Shown here piece after piece: positions 17,156 through 26,213 of a stretch of DNA of 31,213 nucleotides. A program made the translations under genes and the position numbers. Source of the stretch: a virus; the IMG/VR virus record IMGVR_UViG_3300044982_000175, positions 1 through 31,213 of that record; one strand, 5' to 3'. The notes under the pieces are model-generated. The model ran no database searches. It was not told the origin of the DNA and worked only from the letters and a program-made list of their open reading frames with translations. Every line of letters starts with the position of its first letter. Within the stretch, counting starts at the first letter, position 1.

Positions 17156-17998
17156 TTAATTATATGTAATATTGCCTACAACATTATAGACAACAAATTT
17201 AGTATTTGCTACACTACAAACAACGCGCACACAATCATTCATATTCGTATTTGAAATATAGCCACTTGACCCAATCGTTGTTGATATATCTCCAAAAACA
17301 ATTTGCTGACCGCTATTTTGGGTCATTTTCCACCCTCCTGATCCTTCTCCTACAATTTGAAATTCACTTCCCACAGGACATGATGTTGGAAGAGCAAGAA
17401 CCACAAGAGAAGAAGAATTTGTAATATATTGACGGTTTATAGCCATCGTTGTAGAAGTAGATTGAATAATCCACGGAAGGGTATCGAGAGATTGAAAAGA
17501 TAAAACTCCTGATCCATTCGAACATAAAGCTTGCGTGCCAACAGAATCGGAAATTGGTAATGTCCACATTACATTCTCAGAAAGAGTCCCGGCTTCAAAA
17601 CCAACATAATAAGTTCCAGTAGAATCAAAAAATCTTAAAGGTGTTACAGAACTCCCATTATTAAGTTCCAGTGCGCCGTCCTGAAGAGAAATAATAAGAT
17701 TGCCCGTAGATTCTTGAATGGTTAATAAAGGAGTTCCAGGAATAGCCCCATTATTAAATTGGGATAATAATAAATCTCCTCTCTGTGCTCCATTTATTGT
17801 TTTCTGATGAAATCTATATCCAGAATAATTTGAATTCAATAATTCAAATATATTATTAGAGTTAGCAACTGATGTAGGAATACTCGTATTTGTAATCTGA
17901 AATTGAGAAATAAGATGATTGAATGTATGGGATTGAACTTGTCCCGTGGGGAAAAGATTTGGAGAAACTGTAAATGCTGAAAGTTGAACATTAGACAT
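17156..17998 (-). CDS. Fibre-like mosaic protein (280 aa)
   Basis: Mosaic of two neighbours. Residues 1-100 resemble the N-terminus of the 407-aa protein upstream (Q-S-H-T-F-N-H-L-I-S-Q-F-Q versus Q-S-F-T-Y-T-T-A-I-S-Q-I-Q; S-G-Y-R-F-H-Q versus A-G-Y-R-L-R-Q; F-N-N-G-A-I-P-G-T versus F-T-D-G-T-L-P-G-T). Residues 176-280 share the C-terminal domain of the 209-aa protein downstream. The common N-terminus may be the virion-attachment module and the C-terminal domain the exposed part. No chaperone domain is present, so trimerisation in trans or another fold is needed. Confidence 0.6.
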   Translation of the reverse strand: MSNVQLSAFTVSPNLFPTGQVQSHTFNHLISQFQITNTSIPTSVANSNNIFELLNSNYSGYRFHQKTINGAQRGDLLLSQFNNGAIPGTPLLTIQESTGNLIISLQDGALELNNGSSVTPLRFFDSTGTYYVGFEAGTLSENVMWTLPISDSVGTQALCSNGSGVLSFQSLDTLPWIIQSTSTTMAINRQYITNSSSLVVLALPTSCPVGSEFQIVGEGSGGWKMTQNSGQQIVFGDISTTIGSSGYISNTNMNDCVRVVCSVANTKFVVYNVVGNITYN

Positions 17999-18005
17999 TT
18001 TTATC

Positions 18006-19229
18006 TCAATTCGCTACAAAATAATTCCAGATATACGTGGATCCAGATACCAATGCAACGCTTGTAGAAAGCGTAAATTGTGTGGTGCTTTGGGCTTGAC
18101 TCGATATTCCTAATGTTTCTGCATGTAATGCAGGCGCAGTACTTGGACCCGCAGGCGTAAAAATTACTGGATACGTTGACGTAGAAAGAGCTCCACTTAA
18201 AGTAAATGTAACAAGATAGCCGAAACTCGGAGCCGTTCCCACTGTCAGAATAAATTGACCCCCAATTAAATTTCCAGTTGCTTGATTAAGAGTATATGAA
18301 GCCCCACTTCCGGCCCCTGTTTCTAAGTGAACATTAGAAATTGAAGGAGTTGTAGATTCGGACGTAACAATAATATCTGTACATCGGATTGTACCTACAA
18401 CATCTAAGGGATATGCAGGCGTAGATGTACCAATTCCCACATTACATCCATTCCCGAGAACAATTGAATTTGATGCACCCACAATTGCACCATATCCAAA
18501 AGCTCCGGCATTGGTTAAACCATTAACAGATGCATCCGCTGTTTCTCCAAAAAAGAAACAATTATTATATTCAATTTGATCATATGCACTTCCATTTCCA
18601 AAGAAAGCATTTCCAGAACCAGAAGTCATCTGACTCCCGACATTGAAGCCCATCCCACAATTTGTGCTACTCGTTGTTAATAGCTGAAATGCATTTGTTC
18701 CCACAAAACAATTAGGCCCTTCAGTAGAAGTCAGACTATATCCGGCGCCCGAACCAAAAATACAATTTCCATCCCCACTCGTGAGATTATAAGCGGCACC
18801 CCATCCCATTACTGTATTATCAGATCCCGTCTCAAAGGAAGGCATACAAAATGAGCCAAAACTCGTATTTCGCGCATTGTCGACTCCCCATATAATATTC
18901 TGTAAACTTGAATCACCAAATGCTGTATTATTATGTGTATGATCTATGACAGCATTAAGCGTTCCAGGAAGGGTTCCATCTGTAAAGTATTCCAAATATA
19001 AATTTCCCTCGGAAGTAGAAGTATTATTATATTGTCTTAACCGATAACCCGCATTATTATAATTTATAATTTCTAAACAATTCTGGGAGGGCGCTAAGCT
19101 CGTAGCTGTAAAATTATTAATAAACTGAATTTGAGAGATAGCCGTTGTATATGTAAAACTTTGAGCTTGAGATGGAATAGGCATATTCGCATCCATCTGT
19201 AAAACTGATAAATTAATCCCACTTGTCAT
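18006..19229 (-). CDS. Trimeric adhesin-like fibre protein (407 aa)
   Basis: Starts immediately after the TAA of the 618-aa gene in the same frame (TAAATG). Residues 1-100 are the attachment-like module shared with the 280-aa protein. Residues about 105-270 are YadA-type head repeats (N-T-A-F-G, N-T-V-M-G-W-G-A-A, N-C-I-F-G-S-G-A-G-Y, N-A-F-F-G-N-G-S-A, G-A-F-G-Y-G-A-I-V-G-A-S-N-S-I-V-L-G-N), closely like those of the 487-aa S74 fibre. Residues 300-407 are a beta-rich tip rich in Ser and Thr. No S74 domain follows, so it may fold without cleavage or rely on another chaperone. Confidence 0.65.
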   Translation of the reverse strand: MTSGINLSVLQMDANMPIPSQAQSFTYTTAISQIQFINNFTATSLAPSQNCLEIINYNNAGYRLRQYNNTSTSEGNLYLEYFTDGTLPGTLNAVIDHTHNNTAFGDSSLQNIIWGVDNARNTSFGSFCMPSFETGSDNTVMGWGAAYNLTSGDGNCIFGSGAGYSLTSTEGPNCFVGTNAFQLLTTSSTNCGMGFNVGSQMTSGSGNAFFGNGSAYDQIEYNNCFFFGETADASVNGLTNAGAFGYGAIVGASNSIVLGNGCNVGIGTSTPAYPLDVVGTIRCTDIIVTSESTTPSISNVHLETGAGSGASYTLNQATGNLIGGQFILTVGTAPSFGYLVTFTLSGALSTSTYPVIFTPAGPSTAPALHAETLGISSQAQSTTQFTLSTSVALVSGSTYIWNYFVAN

Positions 19230-21086
19230 TTAACTCACTCCTCCTCCAAATAGTTGCCATAAAAATAAATAATTAGTCGCATATTGTGCTTTTGCTTCCA
19301 TATCAGACCAATTACTAAAAGAAAGTGTTTTTAAATCAATAATTGAATTGTCATTACAATTAACCTCACCATCTTGTTCTATATCAAATACTGTAATTCC
19401 ATCATGAAGTATACTAAAATAACTTCCATATGTATCAATAATAGTTCTACCCTGGAGCAGAAGCTGAATTTCAGATCCTAAGTCTGCATCATTTGCCGTA
19501 ACACTTAAAAATGGATAATTTGTAATGTCGGCAATATCGGAATCATAATACATTGTAAAAACAGGTGCCGTTGCAAGCGAACTATAAATATAAGAATTCC
19601 AATTTAAAGTTAATGTTCCATATCTTGTTGTAAGAATCAAATCATTACGAGCTGAATTTCCAATCTCCGGAATGAAATTATTTATTATATTAAAAGTAGT
19701 AATATTATATTCACTATTATAATAAATTGTTTGACTTGCTCCATCTACATATAAAATTGGAGTTACATTATCTATAATATAAGTTTCAAGCGTTTCTAAA
19801 TTAACAGCATCTAATGGATTTGTAGCATCAGCCACATTAATTAATTTATTATTATTAATATTGACATTTGAAACTGCCAGAGGAACAGCATCTAATGTTG
19901 TATTAAGAGTTGTCATAATGGTCGTATTAGATAATCCAGATCCCGAAACTGCCCCCCCTAAAGTAATTGTAATCTCACCAGGAACATCATCAATATAAGA
20001 TATTAATGTTTCTAAGTTTACAGCATCTAAAGAGTCAATAGGATCCGAAACATTTATAAGTCTGTTATTATTAATATTTACATTTCCTAGAGCAAGCGGA
20101 ACAGCATCTAATGTTGTATTTAAAGTCGTCACAATAGGAGCTAATGTATTTCCACTTCCAGACACTGCTCCCGTTAAAGTAGTATTTAAACTTTGTAATT
20201 GTTGAAGATTAACAGCATCCAGAGGCCCTGTAGCATTCGAAACATTGATAAGTTTATGATTATTGATATTTACATCACCCGCGGTCGCCTTATTATTTGC
20301 TATACTATCGAGTGTTAAATTATCAATACGGGCATTCGTTGCAGGTACAGCTATATCTAATGCAGCAACATTCGCTATTAAAGCAACGAGGGCCGGAAAA
20401 CCTCCGATAAGAGCTAATCCTGCTTCAATAGCATTAACTGTTGATGTTAATCCATTCACAATATTAACTAAACTAGAGAGACCATTAATTAAATCCAATA
20501 TTGAGTTTCCTTGATCTGCAACTATTCCTTCTAAAGTCGTTAGATCATTGACAGGAATTGCTAGATTAGAGCCATTTCCACGCCATATATATTGAGATGT
20601 AAGTCCAAAATTTCCATTAAAAGTCGAAATAGGAGTAGGACGGTTTGAGCTATCTCCAATCCATAAATAATTCTCTGTTAAGTCGGGTAGATTATCTTGA
20701 GTAATCGTTTGAACCGCTTCTGCAAAATTATCTACATTTCCTACATATACCATTCCATAAGGAAGAACTAAGGTTCCGGGACCGGGAATACCAATCGAGA
20801 GAATCCCATCCGTTGTATATAAAAAGCCATTTCCTAAAATATCTAAAGCTTGCGCATTATCAAATCCCCCAATACCTGTTTGAAGGATAAAAGGGGTTGT
20901 GGCTAATAATTTCCGGAGAGTAAGAATATCTAGTCGAATATCAATTAAGATAGGGCTTTCCTGAGCAATATCATTTCGGTCCCCTAGCCACACATAATTA
21001 GTTGTTAAGCTTTGAAGTCCCGGAATACTCATTTGCCCACTTATCGGTGATATAAAAGAATCCAGATAGCCCGGGATATATTTCAT
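19230..21086 (-). CDS. Large fibre-like repeat protein (618 aa)
   Basis: Two repeat families are visible. Residues about 30-190 have four copies of a Y-x-W-x-G-D/N-x-x-N-x-A-x-P-I motif (for example NYVWLGDRNDIAQESPI, NYLWIGDSSNRPTPI, QYIWRGNGSNLAIPV). Residues about 265-440 have three copies of V-N-I-N-N-x-K/R-L-I-N-V-x-(7)-D-A-V-N-L-x-x-L, joined by N-T-T-L-D-A-V-P-L-A. A hydrophobic helical part (VNGLTSTVNAIEAGLALIGG) lies between. The C-terminal 150 residues are a beta-rich globular domain. Its ATG overlaps the phospholipase stop by 4 bp. Probably a structural fibre or base module of the accessory appendages. Confidence 0.6.
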   Translation of the reverse strand: MKYIPGYLDSFISPISGQMSIPGLQSLTTNYVWLGDRNDIAQESPILIDIRLDILTLRKLLATTPFILQTGIGGFDNAQALDILGNGFLYTTDGILSIGIPGPGTLVLPYGMVYVGNVDNFAEAVQTITQDNLPDLTENYLWIGDSSNRPTPISTFNGNFGLTSQYIWRGNGSNLAIPVNDLTTLEGIVADQGNSILDLINGLSSLVNIVNGLTSTVNAIEAGLALIGGFPALVALIANVAALDIAVPATNARIDNLTLDSIANNKATAGDVNINNHKLINVSNATGPLDAVNLQQLQSLNTTLTGAVSGSGNTLAPIVTTLNTTLDAVPLALGNVNINNNRLINVSDPIDSLDAVNLETLISYIDDVPGEITITLGGAVSGSGLSNTTIMTTLNTTLDAVPLAVSNVNINNNKLINVADATNPLDAVNLETLETYIIDNVTPILYVDGASQTIYYNSEYNITTFNIINNFIPEIGNSARNDLILTTRYGTLTLNWNSYIYSSLATAPVFTMYYDSDIADITNYPFLSVTANDADLGSEIQLLLQGRTIIDTYGSYFSILHDGITVFDIEQDGEVNCNDNSIIDLKTLSFSNWSDMEAKAQYATNYLFLWQLFGGGVS

Positions 21087-22504
21087 GCCGTTAAATGTCC
21101 TATAAATGAAGAAATATTATCAATATCTCCATTAAACAAGCTTAAAGCTAAATCATAATAATATGTCAAAATTGATGAATCAGTATTATCCAATTCTGTA
21201 TTTTTAGTAGGATCTAACGTCGCCTGAAAACGATAATAATAAAGTTGATCTAACGTAAAACTAGATTCCATCAATAACGATTGAGCAACTGATTCCTGAC
21301 CTCCTGTTGACGCAATTTCAAAAAGTCCAAAAATAGCTTGAATAGTATCAAAAGCCATAGGACTTCTAATACTTAATTCCTTCGCTTTCATTTCAAAAAG
21401 AGGATCTTTTCGCATGAGTTCTTCATAGATGGGTGTTTGTCTAAATTGTTCCGAGGTAATACCCGAAGGATGAAAAGGACTTTTTCGGGTTTTTGTAAAT
21501 TCATTGATATAGCTCAAGACAACACTCGATCCGCCCCCGCTCGTACTGGATGTTGCTGTTCCGCCAGCAGTATATGAAAATGTCGTTCCATTAAGGATAT
21601 TAATTACGGCACTGATATTAAGGTTTATCGCTAGTATTCCACCTGTATCTGTTGCACCATTTATCGTTACAGTTTGACCATTTGTTAAAATAGATGTTGT
21701 AGGAACCGTTACAATAACTGTAGAGGATGTATTTGTTGTTTGAAGAGGATTATTAGCTAATGGAATTCCCGTACTCCCACCCGTGTCAAACCCAAGTTCA
21801 CCTCGGCCTGTTCCAATAGATAAAACACAGATGCGATTTGCATTTGGTTTAAGAATTTTCCCCAATGTCACTCCAAATTGAGCGGGATTATTCTGATAGA
21901 TTCCTCCATCAATATAATTAAAGCCTCCAATATTCCAGGCAGGTAAATAAACCGGAGCTGAACCTGTCGCAAGTCCTACATCACTAATGAGAAAATTTTG
22001 TCCTATAAACCCACCGATATTTGCATTTGAAAATAATACAAATGTACTTGTGTCATTATTAAATGAAGGAATCACCACATTTGTATTTAAATTCTGTAAG
22101 GTACTCGATCCGAATGTACTTTGTAATGTGGCGGCCAGAAGACCAGATCCATAAGAAGCAGCCGTCGGCCCAGAAGATTGATAAAAGGGAATATCTGCTA
22201 AAATAAGGCCTACTTTTGTCGGAAGATTTGGACGCCATGAGGGAATAATCGAACTTAAACTAAAAATATAAGGACCTTGAACCGTAAAGAAAGGAAACAT
22301 TTCTTCCGGTGTCATTCCATAAGCTAAAGAAAGCGCCATGATACCTCCAACAGAGGTTCCACAAATCACATCAAAATTCTGAGCAACAGTGCTTGGATCT
22401 ATTCCCCATTGGCTAATAAAATTATTAAACCAACACAAAGAAAAATACCCTCTTTCTCCTCCTCCATCGAGCTCCAGAACGCGAATTGTATTCGGATCAC
22501 TCAT
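21083..22504 (-). CDS. Patatin-like phospholipase with inserted FCCH-like domain (473 aa)
   Basis: All hallmarks of the patatin family are present: the oxyanion loop D-G-G-G-E-R-G at residues 13-19, the nucleophile elbow G-T-S-V-G (Ser51), and the catalytic Asp in Y-I-D-G-G (Asp199) followed by N-N-P. The fold uses a Ser-Asp dyad to hydrolyse acyl esters of phospholipids (A-type activity). Residues 260-332 interrupt the patatin fold with a Gly/Thr/Ser-rich beta domain whose closest relative is in the gene at 12725-13369. No signal peptide is visible. The start overlaps the portal stop by 4 bp (ATGA), so it is made with virion proteins and is likely packaged or tail-associated, perhaps to act on host membranes on entry or release. 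Activity and timing are inference. Confidence 0.85.
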   Translation of the reverse strand: MSDPNTIRVLELDGGGERGYFSLCWFNNFISQWGIDPSTVAQNFDVICGTSVGGIMALSLAYGMTPEEMFPFFTVQGPYIFSLSSIIPSWRPNLPTKVGLILADIPFYQSSGPTAASYGSGLLAATLQSTFGSSTLQNLNTNVVIPSFNNDTSTFVLFSNANIGGFIGQNFLISDVGLATGSAPVYLPAWNIGGFNYIDGGIYQNNPAQFGVTLGKILKPNANRICVLSIGTGRGELGFDTGGSTGIPLANNPLQTTNTSSTVIVTVPTTSILTNGQTVTINGATDTGGILAINLNISAVINILNGTTFSYTAGGTATSSTSGGGSSVVLSYINEFTKTRKSPFHPSGITSEQFRQTPIYEELMRKDPLFEMKAKELSIRSPMAFDTIQAIFGLFEIASTGGQESVAQSLLMESSFTLDQLYYYRFQATLDPTKNTELDNTDSSILTYYYDLALSLFNGDIDNISSFIGHLTA

Positions 22505-24393
22505 TGTCCCCCGGGTCCCATCATTAATGGATTAGGTAGATTTCCTCCTTCAGCACCCATTTGTTGAGGCAGTCCTCCAGGTTGTCCTGGTCCATTCCCA
22601 GCTGCCATTTGTTCCATCTGCATCTTTTTTTGAGCCGCTGCATCCATTTCTTGAGATATTTTTTCCCAATTTCGAATGCCGAGTAGTTTAAGAATCCCTG
22701 GTGACTGCATAATCATCTGAGCATTAGGATTGGCAAGAAGAGTCTCAAAAGTGGTGCGTTGTTCTTCTGGCGAAGATTCATAATCATGGGTTTGTTCAAC
22801 ATAGATGCTTAAGGGAAGTGTCCGGATATCATTAAAAACAACCTTTTTCCCATCGACTTCACGGCTTAAATTCATAATAACAATATCTTTTTCATCATCA
22901 TCTAAAATAGGCGCCATCATATTTTCAGCACCCGAGCCTTGAATGATATCTAGGAAAATTTGACCTTCTCTTTTTTTCATCAATTCAAAATGATCAAATC
23001 CTACCCGTTGATTTGTAATACTAAGTTTAGCACGGCTATTAATGGCAACCCCGGCTGTTGCATTAGTAGGAGCCCCTAGTGCATCAGAGAACATGCCCGT
23101 AACTTGCTGGAGTTCTTCATCTAATCGTCTTGCAGCTTGAATCTGACTGTCTGCTAAATCAACATTAGGATGCAAAGTAACTTCTGCTTCTTTATTCTTT
23201 ACAATAAGAGCAGCTGGATCTGATACCATTTCTTTATAATCTTCATAGGTATAACCCGCAGGAATAGCTTCCGCATCTGCAATAACTCTCGTCGAATTTT
23301 CCATCAAGATTTGTTTTAACTTTGTGTAGTTAACAATTCTTTGGATGTCTTTCATTGTATCCAGCCATCCCTCAGGAACAGCATCTGAAGAACGTCTTGA
23401 ATAAACACTCGGAACGTAAGTAAATTCCCCATTTGGTAAATTAGGATGAAGGGGTCCATGTTCAAAAACAATATCTCGGCAAAATACAGTTCGGATTACT
23501 TGATGACCTTCATGTTGTGTAATCGTCGACTCATGATCCCCAGTTAATTCATAAGCTTCTTTTTCACTAAAAGTTTGAAACTCTCTTCCGCTTTGATCAA
23601 TTCCTTGATAGTATTTTTTACGAATCTTGCGCTGTACTTCCGGAACAAGAATACGTCCACCAACACCACCTCCTCCAATAGCATAAAGATCTATATATTC
23701 ACTAATACGGCTAAAAAATTCATTGCTAAAACTTCCAACATTGGCAGGTTCTGCATATGCAAACAAATCTTCAATATCTTTCGCATATTTAGGCCAAAGC
23801 ATCTTTGCCTTTTCTTGAGCCACCCAATGAATACGAATGACATATCTTTGATCCGTCATAAAAGGACTAAAATCATCAGCATCATATAAAATATTCAAAG
23901 GATGAACATAGTCATAACCAATACGATTATCCTGAAGATATAGATTTGACCATCCAACGCCACAGATTAGCATATCTCTAAATTTCTGAGATCCATACAC
24001 AGGCATATTGTTATGTTCTTGCACGTAAAGGAAATAATGAGTTAAGGCTTTTGCTAATCGTTCATCATTTTCATCCATACTATGAGTTCTAAATGCTGTT
24101 CTATACCGAGATTGAATTTCAATACCTGAAGCCTGATTAATAAGAGCCTTCACTTTATTAATAACCAAAGGATCCATTCCCATAGATTTTAATTTTCTTA
24201 AAAATTCAGGAGGATATTGCTCAATACCATCATAAAAATTAAAGTCAGCAATGCATTTCTTACGCCATGAGGTAAATAATACATGAACAGCGGCATATTG
24301 AAAAAATTGACGGGCTTCAACCAGAGCTTTTTCGCGTGTTTCAGAAAGGCCTAAAAATCCTCCCCTCGTCTTAAATCCACTCATCTCATCCAA
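22501..24393 (-). CDS. Portal protein, P22-type (630 aa)
   Basis: Length and sequence fit P22-like portals: an N-terminal helical wing region with F-N-F-Y-D-G-I-E-Q-Y-P-P, conserved D-N-R-I-G-Y-D-Y-V-H-P-L-N-I-L-Y-D and A-K-M-L-W-P-K-Y blocks, a central part with Y-Y-Q-G and H-P-N-L-P-N-G-E-F-T-Y-V-P-S-V-Y-S-R, then the stem and clip region with a long helix near V-T-G-M-F-S-D-A-L-G. The last 50 residues are a flexible Gly/Met/Pro/Gln tail. The dodecameric portal forms the packaging and ejection channel. The end overlaps the phospholipase start; the start overlaps the large-terminase end by 13 bp. Confidence 0.88.
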   Translation of the reverse strand: MDEMSGFKTRGGFLGLSETREKALVEARQFFQYAAVHVLFTSWRKKCIADFNFYDGIEQYPPEFLRKLKSMGMDPLVINKVKALINQASGIEIQSRYRTAFRTHSMDENDERLAKALTHYFLYVQEHNNMPVYGSQKFRDMLICGVGWSNLYLQDNRIGYDYVHPLNILYDADDFSPFMTDQRYVIRIHWVAQEKAKMLWPKYAKDIEDLFAYAEPANVGSFSNEFFSRISEYIDLYAIGGGGVGGRILVPEVQRKIRKKYYQGIDQSGREFQTFSEKEAYELTGDHESTITQHEGHQVIRTVFCRDIVFEHGPLHPNLPNGEFTYVPSVYSRRSSDAVPEGWLDTMKDIQRIVNYTKLKQILMENSTRVIADAEAIPAGYTYEDYKEMVSDPAALIVKNKEAEVTLHPNVDLADSQIQAARRLDEELQQVTGMFSDALGAPTNATAGVAINSRAKLSITNQRVGFDHFELMKKREGQIFLDIIQGSGAENMMAPILDDDEKDIVIMNLSREVDGKKVVFNDIRTLPLSIYVEQTHDYESSPEEQRTTFETLLANPNAQMIMQSPGILKLLGIRNWEKISQEMDAAAQKKMQMEQMAAGNGPGQPGGLPQQMGAEGGNLPNPLMMGPGGQ

Positions 24394-25790
24394 TTTCCTT
24401 GATTAACTGCGGGTTTAAAGCGAGCAATGTTCCCAGCAGGATTATTCAATTGATCTTTTGTTCTTGCAACGGATAACCCAGATGAAATGCCGTATCTTAA
24501 GCAATCCATTAAATGATCATTCCCATCCTTCACAATTCCATCTTTACGTGCATACATCCTATATTCTCTAAGAGTTTTATGCAATGTATTTACTATAAAA
24601 AACTTACCATTTTGCATTCTTTGCAATACTTTCATAATACCTATTTCGCGCGAATTGTCTGCTTTACTTAAATTCTTCAATCCACACTGTCTGTACAGAT
24701 CCGCCAGTTTACTTCCATCTTTTTGATTTGATTGATTTCCTGAGGGATCATAAACACCGAACATCCAATTAGCCCCTTGTTTAATAAGCTCATTGGCATG
24801 ATGTTGAGGAGTAAGTTCACTCACTGCATATTCACCATATGCATAAACCACATCATTATCCGTATCATGCGCTAAAAATATAGCAGCTGTTGGATCTTGC
24901 CATCCAAAATCCAGTGCAAAGACACGTGGCCAATGCTCCGGAATAACGAAGGGAGAACACGTAATGAGAGATTCAGGAACGGGATAAACCATTCCACTAC
25001 CAAGAGAAGGAATACCCTTTGTACGAGCTTCTATTTCATGAGGAGAGTATGAAGCAATCAGACGTCTTTGTTCAGAGGCCGGAATATGAGGTGCATTCTC
25101 CCATCCTGCGATAATATAAACCCGACTATCTTTAACAACTTCCGGTGAAATCGTTTCATCGCTATCTTTACGATTCGTATAATGTAAAATCATATTCGTT
25201 TGGCCGCTCATCGGTGTTGCAGTAATCATTGTCATTCCGTAATGATCAGGAGATGTTGCAGCCGTTCGCGTCACCCCTTCCGAATAAATCTCAAAAGGCG
25301 GTTCTTCATCAAAGTGAATAAAGTGAAATTTGGTGGCTTGGAACTTTTCTCGCTTTTGTTCAAATGTCTTAAATTGAAGTATTGATGTACCTCCAGAGAT
25401 ATGACGTACTTTATATAAATGCTGTGTACGATTTCGGTAAATAACCAAGTCCGGTGAAATCCAGGGTGGCTCATCACCACCATCAAAATAGCGTCTTTCC
25501 AAATCCCGAATAATTTCATACGAAACTCCACAGACACATCCCATAACAGGGTGTGTATAAACATATCCATTCCACCAATCAACATATAAACCCGTCATAT
25601 GTTGACTAATTTCACAAGAGGCGGTGCGCGTCTTTCCAAGTCTGTTAGCAGCTAAGAAAAACCGCTCTTGAGCTACTTTTCCTAATTCATGAAACTTCCG
25701 ATGAGGTTCATATGCTGCCTCATCTAACGTATAAAAAGCAAGCTGCTTATTAAGTTCATTCTGCACACTCGCTAAAAGACCCTCATCCAT
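24381..25790 (-). CDS. Terminase large subunit (469 aa)
   Basis: The N-terminal ATPase has a terminase-type Walker A, A-A-N-R-L-G-K-T (residues 47-54), a Walker B I-H-F-D-E-E (158-163) and coupling residues T-A-T-P-M-S after it. The C-terminal RNaseH-like nuclease shows A-L-D-F-G-W-Q-D-P-T-A (first acidic residue), Y-D-P-S-G-N (second) and H-L-M-D-C-L-R-Y (third). Length is normal for the P22-like branch. It cuts concatemeric DNA and drives packaging through the portal, whose gene follows with a 13-bp overlap. Confidence 0.92.
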   Translation of the reverse strand: MDEGLLASVQNELNKQLAFYTLDEAAYEPHRKFHELGKVAQERFFLAANRLGKTRTASCEISQHMTGLYVDWWNGYVYTHPVMGCVCGVSYEIIRDLERRYFDGGDEPPWISPDLVIYRNRTQHLYKVRHISGGTSILQFKTFEQKREKFQATKFHFIHFDEEPPFEIYSEGVTRTAATSPDHYGMTMITATPMSGQTNMILHYTNRKDSDETISPEVVKDSRVYIIAGWENAPHIPASEQRRLIASYSPHEIEARTKGIPSLGSGMVYPVPESLITCSPFVIPEHWPRVFALDFGWQDPTAAIFLAHDTDNDVVYAYGEYAVSELTPQHHANELIKQGANWMFGVYDPSGNQSNQKDGSKLADLYRQCGLKNLSKADNSREIGIMKVLQRMQNGKFFIVNTLHKTLREYRMYARKDGIVKDGNDHLMDCLRYGISSGLSVARTKDQLNNPAGNIARFKPAVNQGNWMR

Positions 25791-26139
25791 TTATGTTTGA
25801 TGCCTCTTCCCGAAGATCAAGAAGAAATTTCTCAAGCTTTTTAAGTTGAAGCGTACTAAATCCATTTACATTATGAATTTCCTTATTCATATTTTCCATC
25901 ATATTAATATTAACCGCCAGATCAGCCTTAATAAAGAAATAGGGGAATAATATTTGAGCAATCTTTACTCTATCTTTTATTTCAGCAGTATCAAAATCCT
26001 TAAACAGCCCCATGACCATCTTAAAAATATCTTCACCATGCTGACTCATCAAATGAGCTGTCATCCGTTGATGCGATAAAGGCATTTTTTGATTCGATCT
26101 CGCAAACTCAACCAAATCTAAACCCGCTTCAATTTCCAT
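25783..26139 (-). CDS. Putative small terminase subunit (118 aa)
   Basis: Start set at MEIEAGLDLVEFAR because GAGGAA precedes it at good spacing; two in-frame upstream starts (26151 ATG, 26157 TTG) lack a site. The protein is small, helical and ends 8 bp inside the large-terminase gene. Position directly before TerL and size support TerS, the DNA-recognising ring. The sequence does not show a clear helix-turn-helix at the N-terminus; the C-terminal part (STLQLKKLEKFLLDLREEA) is a likely oligomerisation helix. Assignment mostly by position. Confidence 0.55.
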   Translation of the reverse strand: MEIEAGLDLVEFARSNQKMPLSHQRMTAHLMSQHGEDIFKMVMGLFKDFDTAEIKDRVKIAQILFPYFFIKADLAVNINMMENMNKEIHNVNGFSTLQLKKLEKFLLDLREEASNING

Positions 26140-26150
26140 TTTATTCCTCA

Positions 26151-26179
26151 TTGACAATTTATAATAAATGTTTTATCTA
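26151..26179 (+). promoter_or_regulatory. Candidate promoter for the HTH gene
   Basis: A perfect -35 TTGACA (26151-26156) is followed after 17 bp by TATCTA (26174-26179), a poor -10. It lies in the 74-bp gap between the divergent small-terminase gene and the HTH gene and would start transcription about 27 nt before the ATG. The same gap must also contain the start signals of the minus-strand late operon, for which only a weak TATAAA-like -10 on the opposite strand is visible. Confidence 0.35.
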
Positions 26180-26213
26180 TACGAAATACACCAATTTAAA
26201 CCCCAGGATTAAT

